Assembly (NCBI GenBank): GCA_035294465.1
Contig: DATGKW010000223.1
Location: 1 to 8,410 of the forward strand
Source: Paraktedonobacter sp035294465
Lineage (GTDB): Bacteria > Chloroflexota > Ktedonobacteria > Ktedonobacterales > Ktedonobacteraceae
Direction: 5' to 3'
Length of the DNA stretch: 8,410 nt
Under the pieces are notes generated by a model. That model was given only the letters and a program-made list of their open reading frames with translations, did no database searches and was not told the DNA's origin. A program made the translations under genes and the position numbers. Shown piece by piece: positions 1 to 5,661 of the stretch; positions within the stretch are counted from its first letter, which is position 1; each line of letters starts with the position of its first letter.

Positions 1-2470
1 CGGGCTGCTTATACTATTGCTGGCCAGTTGCTGGCTGACCGGCACTCTACTGAGTTCCTGGATCTTGCTTCCTCAGACCCGCACCCTCGTCGAGGATGGC
101 TCTCTCATCGCTGCCGCGCTTTCTCTGGGCATCGCAGGCATCTTCTGGCGCAAACCACGCCCGCGCACAATAGGTCTGGCGTTGCTTTGCCTCAGCCTGG
201 GCATGTGGCGCTATATGATGGTTTCACCAGCAGGCGATACCCACGCTATCAGCCGGTTTATCGGCTCAAGTAAGCTGGAAATCCAGGGGGAACTTGCCGA
301 CGAACCGGCATTGGAAGCCAATAGCACACTACTTACCGTGCGTGTGCAGAGCGTCAGCCAGGACAACGGCCAGACCTGGCAGGAAGTTGATGGCGAAATC
401 TCTGTTCAAATGCCTAGCTCGACTTTCGATGATCCTTATGCTCCTCGCTACGGAGATACTGTTCAGCTTACAGGCAAGTTGAGCGCTCCTTCAGGCTACG
501 TCACTCCTGAGATTCTAGCCAGCATGGCTTTCCCTAGCTTGACCATTACCGGGCAGAACGGCAACGCCCTGCTGGTCGCCCTCTATCAACTGCGCACAAA
601 TCTGGCCGGCATTTTGCTGCAAACATTCCCTCAGCCATACTCAGCCGTGCTTATCGCGATTTTCCTCAGCCTACACACTCCATCCCTTCAACTGCTTCTC
701 TCGGTCTTTAGCAAAACTGGTACTATGCATCTGGTCGCGTCTTCGGGTTTTAAAGTTACCCTCCTGGCCGGGTTGATCAGCGCGAGCACCCGCTGGCTAG
801 TCCCCAGGCCGGAGGCACAGAATTGGCCCTTATTGCCCGCGCAAAGACGCCGGGGCAACTGGAAGCGCTGGTTACACACGCTCCTGATCGTCTTCTGCAT
901 TGCTGCCTACACTGTTCTCAGCGGTGCTGGTCCTGCGGCGATTCGCGCCGGGATCATGGGCGCATTGCTCGTACTGGCTCCTCGCCTGGGTCGTATCTAC
1001 AATGTCTATACGGCTCTGGCGCTGGCCGCCCTCCTTATGAGCCTGGCAGATCCTTTCGTTCTGTGGGACGCCGGTTTCCAACTTTCGTTCCTCGGCACCC
1101 TGAGCATTGTTCTCTTTACTCCGTTCTTCTTGCGCCTGCTATCTTTCCTGATCCACTTGCCCCTCGTGGGGCATCAAACCGCCGAGCTCCTAGCCGTGAC
1201 CCTGGCCGCTCAGGTTGGAACCGCGCCGGTCACTGCAATAACTTTCCACGTGATCTCAATTATCGCTCCATTGGCCAATCTTGCCACGGTGCCGCTACTA
1301 GCTATCTTGCTCGAACTGGGAGGGCTGATTTGCCTGAGCAGTCTGATCTCGCTACAACTGGCCCTGCTCTGCGGCTGGATTGCCTGGCCATTCCTCTGGT
1401 TTGTGACCCAAGCCGTCTCCAGGCTCGCTCAGATCCCGTGGGCGTATCTATCACCTGGAAATATCAATCCTGTGTGGGTCTGGATCTACTACGCGTTACT
1501 GACTGGCACCTTCGCGCTCATGGCCACACACTGGAAACAGGCTGCCAGCGATGAGCACCGGCAAATCCTGCTTCCGCGCCCGATAAAATACAGTGCGCAA
1601 TGTGGCCTGGCCCTCCTCATCATCCTGACAACCAGCCTGCTGGCTCACGCATCGCAGCAGAGCAAGAATCTGACCATTACGCTCCTGAATACCGGCGATC
1701 CTGCTCAGGGCCAGGCGCTCTTTCTTCGCACTCCTGATGGGCAGACCGCTCTCATTAATGAAGACTCCAGTAGCATAGCGCTCGCACAAACGCTGGACCC
1801 CCTTCTGCCTATCTGGCAACGTTCTCTCAATCTGGTCGCTCTGAGTGATACCAGTGCAAATAATCTGGCAGGTCTGCAAGATATCGTCACGCGCTACCAG
1901 ATTGGGCGCGTTGTCGATGGTGGCATGCTTCATCCCAGTCTCGCTTACGCTCGCTGGCGTAGCACGCTGGACACGCGCAATTTTCCATACACGCAAGTCC
2001 GGCAAGGCGCGACAATTGCTCTGGGCAATGAGGTATCCCTTCAGGTGCTCTGGCCTCCTGCCCAGCTTCATAAAAGCAGCGACGAAGAGCACGATAACGC
2101 GCTGATCCTGCGGCTACTCGCGCCCGGCCTGCGCATGCTCCTGCTGAACTCGGCCAGCTTGAGCGCCTACGCTCTGCAAACGCTCTTAACCAGCGTGGCC
2201 CCCGCCTATCTACAAGCAGACATCGTGCAGATCTGTGGTGCAGCGGGCAAAGCTTTTCCTGCGGCGCTCTCTACGTTGCTGACGCTGGCTCACCCCTCCG
2301 TGCTTTTACTCACCACTATACCCGCCAGAAAGAGCAAGAAGGCGATACAGCCAGCAAGTAATGTCTCTCCTCCCTCCGGCCCCTGGAAAGTGCCACAAAG
2401 CGGGCGAACAAGCCACCTGGAGATAGAGAGCAGCGGATATGGATGGAAAGTCAACTACCAATCCTTCTAA
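1..2470 (+). CDS. comEC: ComEC/Rec2-family competence DNA channel protein, 5' end outside window, with degenerate metallo-beta-lactamase domain
   Basis: This is an integral membrane protein of the ComEC/Rec2 family, which carries single-stranded DNA across the cytoplasmic membrane during natural transformation. The frame is open to the left edge (in-frame residues precede the TTG at 17), so the true start lies upstream; residue numbers here count from that TTG. N-terminal hydrophobic segments are followed by a soluble OB-like region (about 85-180, DUF4131 type). The Competence domain spans about 185-505, with recognisable family blocks: KTGTMHLVASSGFKV (233-247), SGAGPAAIRAGIMGALLVLA (302-321), DPFVLWDAGFQLSFLG (345-360) and the stretch around APLANLATVPL (417-427). 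A C-terminal metallo-beta-lactamase-like domain occupies about 552-815. It keeps the fold's landmarks (RTPDGQTALI; DNALILRLL), but the metal-ligand motifs are replaced: SDTSANN where HxDxDH is expected, LNS in place of the GD motif, and GAAGKA in place of HHGS. In the channel domain the usual SGLHV reads SGFKV. Total length is normal for the family. The frame is intact and shows no sign of decay, so the protein is probably made but without nuclease activity. Confidence 0.9.
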   Translation, partial: GLLILLLASCWLTGTLLSSWILLPQTRTLVEDGSLIAAALSLGIAGIFWRKPRPRTIGLALLCLSLGMWRYMMVSPAGDTHAISRFIGSSKLEIQGELADEPALEANSTLLTVRVQSVSQDNGQTWQEVDGEISVQMPSSTFDDPYAPRYGDTVQLTGKLSAPSGYVTPEILASMAFPSLTITGQNGNALLVALYQLRTNLAGILLQTFPQPYSAVLIAIFLSLHTPSLQLLLSVFSKTGTMHLVASSGFKVTLLAGLISASTRWLVPRPEAQNWPLLPAQRRRGNWKRWLHTLLIVFCIAAYTVLSGAGPAAIRAGIMGALLVLAPRLGRIYNVYTALALAALLMSLADPFVLWDAGFQLSFLGTLSIVLFTPFFLRLLSFLIHLPLVGHQTAELLAVTLAAQVGTAPVTAITFHVISIIAPLANLATVPLLAILLELGGLICLSSLISLQLALLCGWIAWPFLWFVTQAVSRLAQIPWAYLSPGNINPVWVWIYYALLTGTFALMATHWKQAASDEHRQILLPRPIKYSAQCGLALLIILTTSLLAHASQQSKNLTITLLNTGDPAQGQALFLRTPDGQTALINEDSSSIALAQTLDPLLPIWQRSLNLVALSDTSANNLAGLQDIVTRYQIGRVVDGGMLHPSLAYARWRSTLDTRNFPYTQVRQGATIALGNEVSLQVLWPPAQLHKSSDEEHDNALILRLLAPGLRMLLLNSASLSAYALQTLLTSVAPAYLQADIVQICGAAGKAFPAALSTLLTLAHPSVLLLTTIPARKSKKAIQPASNVSPPSGPWKVPQSGRTSHLEIESSGYGWKVNYQSF

Positions 2471-2479
2471 CAACCGCGT

Positions 2480-3838
2480 TCAAAGCAGCCTCGATGGCGT
2501 CGTGTTCTGGATATGGACAATTACATTGAAGCTCTGGCCAAGAAGAGCTGGAGCCGAGAGATCTTCTCCACCGAGGCCATAGTCAAGAAAGATGGCGGAA
2601 CTGAGAGACCAGTCCCTCGCTGGACCGGAGGGAATGTTGTCTAGGTCAAGCATGTAGAGAGGAAGACCGGTCTGGCCAAGCGTATAGTTATAGGTATTGG
2701 GAGCTGGAGAGTCAATCCTCTGGATTGTGCTGTTAGGATAGGAATAGCTTCTAAACGTGCCCTGGTAGAGGGTTGTGCCGATGGCGAGATAGCCACTTTT
2801 GTAGCGGGCGCGCAATTCGGCCCCCATATTTCTCCCGTCCGCCGTCTCATAGAACGTGTTGTTGGCAATATGCACATCGTGTGCCCAGACAATCATTTTT
2901 GGGTGCTTGCCGGCCAGATGATTATGAATCCAGGCCACATTCTCGGCCATGAAGGTATCGCGTTGATAGTAGCGGGCAAGCGCCTCGGCCTGAGTCTGGT
3001 AGTCGTAATAGGTGGCAAACTGCATAATAATGCGCGCATTCTGGAGGGCAAAGACAAAGCCCTGCGCCGAGGAACGATTGATATAGCTTTGCTGATTCGC
3101 CTGCAAAAGCTCATAGACCCGCTGGGCCTGCTTTTGATACGTCTGTTTGGTAGATGCGCTTAGCTGGATAAAGGCGTCAAAGGATGGCGACTCGTTCATG
3201 GCGATAAGAGGTGCGTAAAGGCTCTGGACGTAAGCAACGCGCTTGGGGTCCACCCTTTGCAGATACTTCTCAACGGCAGCGAAATCACTCTGGCTGAGAC
3301 CCTGGAAATCCATGCCTAGAAAGTGAATCTTAGTGGTATGCGCGCTACTGGCATTGTAGGCACGCATCCATTCCAACAAAGACCGATACTCCTGGGTTTG
3401 CCAGGACTCGAAGAGCCCCTGTGACATTGCGTCAGCGATATCATCGGATTTGCCATTGATATACGCATCTATCAGTTCTGAGCTTCCCCAATTGTTCTCC
3501 ATAACAAACGTCGTGAAGCCCATTTTGCTCATCAAGAATTCGGCAAGACGAGCTTTCATATTGTAGAATTCGTGCGTGCCATGCGTCTCTTCTCCCAGAC
3601 CTACAATGCTGGCGTTAGCCGCAATTTGCCTGAGTGGAGTGAGATCTGCATCCGAGCTACCCGGTTCGGTTGTTCGCAGAGGGATAGCGCTATGTTGTAT
3701 CCAGCGAACTACAGAATCGTAACTGGGCGCCCAGGCCCATGCTGGCAATACTACCTGTGTACACATTACCATGGCCAGAGAGATAAGGAAGGGCGAAAAG
3801 AAAGGGAGGCGGCGAAAGCCAGCATTATCTCCAAACAT
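2480..3838 (-). CDS. Exported erythromycin esterase-family (EreA/EreB-like) hydrolase
   Basis: A 452-residue protein of the erythromycin esterase family (PF05139), a fold that includes the macrolide lactone hydrolases EreA and EreB but also many homologues of unknown substrate. I chose the ATG at 3838 because an AAAGGA site (3846-3851) sits 7 bases upstream and a textbook signal peptide then begins at residue 1: a short charged stretch (RR at 9-10), a hydrophobic core, and AWA near 34-36 as a likely cleavage site. An in-frame ATG at 3874 would add 12 residues but lacks a ribosome binding site. Family motifs from the chosen start are GLGEETHGTHEF (80-91; E83 and H86 match the Glu/His pair of EreB), a Glu in FVMENNWG (E114), RDTFMAEN (293-300), WAHDVHIA (319-326; H320 and H323 match the second His pair) and the terminal NTTPSRLL. 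The protein looks complete and active, and is probably exported. Macrolide resistance cannot be assumed. It converges on comEC with a 9-base gap. Confidence 0.85.
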   Translation of the reverse strand: MFGDNAGFRRLPFFSPFLISLAMVMCTQVVLPAWAWAPSYDSVVRWIQHSAIPLRTTEPGSSDADLTPLRQIAANASIVGLGEETHGTHEFYNMKARLAEFLMSKMGFTTFVMENNWGSSELIDAYINGKSDDIADAMSQGLFESWQTQEYRSLLEWMRAYNASSAHTTKIHFLGMDFQGLSQSDFAAVEKYLQRVDPKRVAYVQSLYAPLIAMNESPSFDAFIQLSASTKQTYQKQAQRVYELLQANQQSYINRSSAQGFVFALQNARIIMQFATYYDYQTQAEALARYYQRDTFMAENVAWIHNHLAGKHPKMIVWAHDVHIANNTFYETADGRNMGAELRARYKSGYLAIGTTLYQGTFRSYSYPNSTIQRIDSPAPNTYNYTLGQTGLPLYMLDLDNIPSGPARDWSLSSAIFLDYGLGGEDLSAPALLGQSFNVIVHIQNTTPSRLL

Positions 3839-3845
3839 TTCTAAA

Positions 3846-3851
3846 TCCTTT
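3846..3851 (-). promoter_or_regulatory. Shine-Dalgarno site that decides the esterase start
   Basis: On the minus strand this reads AAAGGA, 7 bases before the ATG at 3838. The competing ATG at 3874 has only an AT-rich stretch upstream with no purine-rich site. Together with the position of the signal peptide this favours the downstream start. Confidence 0.65.
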
Positions 3852-3882
3852 ACCAGAAGACAGGAGGGCGGCATGTTCAGTA

Positions 3883-3910
3883 TTTATTCTTTAGCTTTAA
3901 TCTAAAGCAA
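3883..3910 (-). promoter_or_regulatory. Candidate sigma-70-like promoter of the esterase gene
   Basis: Reading leftward, TTGCTT (3910-3905) and AATAAA (3888-3883) are separated by 16 bases in an AT-rich stretch unlike the flanking DNA. A transcript would begin near 3876, just at or downstream of where the alternative ATG at 3874 would need its ribosome binding site. This also favours translation from 3838. The match is weak (the -10 box has 4 of 6 consensus bases), and promoter consensus in this lineage is not well known to me. Confidence 0.3.
3894..3908. repeat. Perfect inverted repeat in the esterase promoter region (possible operator)
   Basis: On the plus strand, GCTTTA and TAAAGC form a perfect 6-base inverted repeat separated by ATC. 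A further CTTTAG copy at 3889-3894 pairs with CTAAAG at 3902-3907, giving three half-sites in about 20 bases. The repeat overlaps the proposed -35 box and spacer, a typical place for a repressor site. No regulator gene is present nearby, so this is a sequence observation only. Confidence 0.4.
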
Positions 3911-4081
3911 GCAAACGTGGAATGCAAGAGCTATACAATTTCTGGCTTTTGACGAGCTGGCAGCCAGGCAGCATTTCGGGGTGGAAACACATCCCAATGG
4001 AAGCTAGGAAAATTGGGGGGTACAACGTCTCGTCCTGGAGAACTTTTTCTGGCTACGCCCAAACTGGCTTCTTCTCTACAG

Positions 4082-4140
4082 CAGAAAGGGCCAGGAACTC
4101 TTGAATAGCAAAGATACTCAAGAATTCCAGGTCTTTTCTG
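4082..4140. repeat. Long imperfect inverted repeat just past the end of the azoline operon
   Basis: The arms 4082-4104 and 4118-4140 are each 23 bases, with 19 complementary positions and a 13-base loop (4105-4117). It begins 13 bases beyond the stop codon of the dehydrogenase gene, so in the leftward transcript it could end transcription or protect the 3' end. In the leftward transcript there is no T-run after the hairpin, so it is not a classical intrinsic terminator. As plus-strand RNA two of the four mismatches become G-U pairs, giving a slightly better fold, and a TTTT follows at 4144-4147. It could also be the remnant of a small palindromic element. Confidence 0.6.
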
Positions 4141-4153
4141 CCCTTTTGAAAGA

Positions 4154-5599
4154 TTATTCTATCTGCGCCGGTCGGCTGCCAAGCATAAACTCTCCGACAG
4201 AAGTTTCCTGGAGATAATCAGTGCCGGATACTTTCAGGAAAAGATCAGAATCTCCCGCGCCCAGAGCACAGGGAGCCAGATTCATGGCCGTAGCCACGAG
4301 GTACATCATAGCATACATAACGCCTACATCCTTGAGTATAAGCGAGTAAGCCAGGCTCTGATACTTCCACGAAACCCGTTGGAAACGCGCTGCCAGAGTA
4401 ATCAATACCTGGGGGCGTTCGCTCCCGCCCATGGATTGATTTGCATCAAACAACAGTTGCTCGGTATTTTGGTTGGCTTCGCGGATAAGAGAGAGAGCAT
4501 GGTTTAAGGGATCATACCAGTAAAAACCCGGAGCCAGACCAGCGCATTGCTCAATCGTCAGGTACAATTCCAGCTCATAGCTTGCGCCAGCGCCTGGATA
4601 AGGTCGCCTCGTAAATTCGCCCGTCTCTCCACAGCTATAAACCCCCTTGACACGCGCGCAGCGATAGAGAAATTCGCCAAGTTGAGCAGCGGTAATGGGG
4701 TGTTCACCATACTCGCGTATCGAGGTTCGTTTCTCCATCACAGCGGCCAGGGGAGGATCTGCCAGGCAAAGCCTATCCATATCAGGTCGGAATAATGGTA
4801 TGACCGAGGACCGCCCGGCCTGCTTGATGGCTGGTTGAGGAGGAATGCGAGACAGAAAACGGTAGGTACCTCCAACTTCGTTATCATGTCTTCCCATGCG
4901 GCTCCGGCTATGAAACAGGAGATCATGAAAGTCCCAGTGCATAGACACCTCGTCTTTCTCCAGAATCGGTTGACTATCAGGCGTTGTCAAAGACGCAAAA
5001 TTCCCCATAACCAGCAAAGCTAACAGAGCAGTTACACTTTCCCTCTCCGACTCCGGTAGCGTCCGGGTCAGATCAAGTGGAGTTACAGCGTTTCCAAGCT
5101 GATAGACGGTGTTCGCTGCAAGAGCATGCTCAAGCCTGATACGGGCATGAGAAAGAGGGGATTCAAGGTAGTTATATCCGTCATCTTCTCGTCTTACGTA
5201 AGCAAAACGTGATATGCGGTAACGCTGATCCATTTGAATAGTTACCCATACATGTCTGAAATAGGGTGAAATGGGAAACAACGTCGCCAGAGTTTCCTTT
5301 CCATCTGCCCATTCGGCACAAATGATGGCCATGCGATGCCGGAGCAAGCAGGATAAATAGTGGTAGAAGGTCGTCAGTTTGTTCTCTTCATGAGTTTCAA
5401 GAATAGCCTCGTTTATCCAGCGCACTGAACACGCGGTTTGAGCAAGCCTCATGAATATACGGCGCAGATGTGGGCTGAGGCGAGAGACAGTCACCTGGTA
5501 ATAAGGAGAGACGACTACTACCCCATCTTCACCTTCACGTACCTCTGTTTCCTCGTTTAAGCGATAAGAGAGAGGTAATGCATCTATGTTTATGTTCAC
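4154..5599 (-). CDS. SagB-type azoline dehydrogenase (FMN-dependent thiazole/oxazole-forming)
   Basis: A 481-residue member of the SagB/McbC dehydrogenase family in the nitroreductase superfamily. The role of this family is FMN-dependent oxidation of peptide thiazolines and oxazolines to thiazoles and oxazoles, in the cytoplasm, as part of a TOMM synthetase complex. The catalytic domain covers about 280-475: the entry motif KRTSIREYGEHPIT (290-303), RPYPGAGASYELELYL (332-347), a WKY triplet (411-413) that fits the Lys-Tyr pair reported as important in McbC-like enzymes, and the helix LKDVGVMYAMMYLVATAMNL (422-441) followed by APCALGAGD. The N-terminal 270 residues are typical of long SagB-type proteins. 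They contain a winged-helix-like segment (about 25-95) and a block around WDFHDLLFHSRSRMGRHD (222-239). The start is GTG at 5599, with AAAGGAG 6 bases upstream. It is the last gene of the leftward operon, 62 bases after the cyclodehydratase. Confidence 0.9.
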   Translation of the reverse strand: MNINIDALPLSYRLNEETEVREGEDGVVVVSPYYQVTVSRLSPHLRRIFMRLAQTACSVRWINEAILETHEENKLTTFYHYLSCLLRHRMAIICAEWADGKETLATLFPISPYFRHVWVTIQMDQRYRISRFAYVRREDDGYNYLESPLSHARIRLEHALAANTVYQLGNAVTPLDLTRTLPESERESVTALLALLVMGNFASLTTPDSQPILEKDEVSMHWDFHDLLFHSRSRMGRHDNEVGGTYRFLSRIPPQPAIKQAGRSSVIPLFRPDMDRLCLADPPLAAVMEKRTSIREYGEHPITAAQLGEFLYRCARVKGVYSCGETGEFTRRPYPGAGASYELELYLTIEQCAGLAPGFYWYDPLNHALSLIREANQNTEQLLFDANQSMGGSERPQVLITLAARFQRVSWKYQSLAYSLILKDVGVMYAMMYLVATAMNLAPCALGAGDSDLFLKVSGTDYLQETSVGEFMLGSRPAQIE

Positions 5600-5605
5600 A
5601 GTAAG

Positions 5606-5612
5606 CTCCTTT
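5606..5612 (-). promoter_or_regulatory. Ribosome binding site supporting a GTG start for the dehydrogenase
   Basis: On the minus strand the site is AAAGGAG, 6 bases before the GTG at 5599. This is the strongest Shine-Dalgarno match in the operon and supports the non-ATG start, as no in-frame ATG lies close by. Confidence 0.7.
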
Positions 5613-5661
5613 CCTCAAACAAACCTGGTCAGGACTCCAAAACGTTTTTCGCATAGAAGGG

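Larger units (their letters stand above)
3839..4153. other. Intergenic region between the esterase gene and the azoline operon
   Basis: About 315 bases with no convincing coding sequence. A 60-codon plus-strand frame (3922-4104) lacks a good ribosome binding site, has no recognisable motif and runs into the long inverted repeat. A 31-codon minus-strand frame in the 3900-3995 area is also unsupported, and neither has the Cys/Ser/Thr-rich core of an azoline precursor. The region does hold the esterase promoter candidate, its inverted repeat, and the long hairpin at 4082-4140. Confidence 0.6.

Noticed and set aside
823..1554. 243-codon plus-strand frame inside comEC
   Set aside because: It is a second frame of the comEC coding region. 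Its translation is rich in Arg, Ser and Pro with no domain pattern, while the comEC frame shows clear family motifs.
1496..2092. 198-codon minus-strand frame opposite the MBL-like region of comEC
   Set aside because: It is a complementary-strand shadow, with no recognisable motif and no ribosome binding context.
3839..3874. Longer esterase N-terminus from the ATG at 3874
   Set aside because: There is no ribosome binding site before it. The promoter candidate would start the transcript almost at this ATG, and the 12 extra residues sit awkwardly in front of a complete signal peptide.
3957..3967. CTGGC-A-GCCAG palindrome in the intergenic region
   Set aside because: A five-base stem with a one-base centre cannot form a stable hairpin and has no T-run or promoter context.
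3922..4104. 60-codon plus-strand frame in the intergenic region, considered as a small gene or RiPP precursor
   Set aside because: It has no clear ribosome binding site, no Cys/Ser/Thr-rich core, overlaps the long inverted repeat, and faces away from the operon.
5639..5648. Ten-base palindrome AAAACGTTTT in the gap before the dehydrogenase, considered as an operator
   Set aside because: It is short, AT-rich and isolated, with no promoter elements alongside, so chance is a sufficient explanation.
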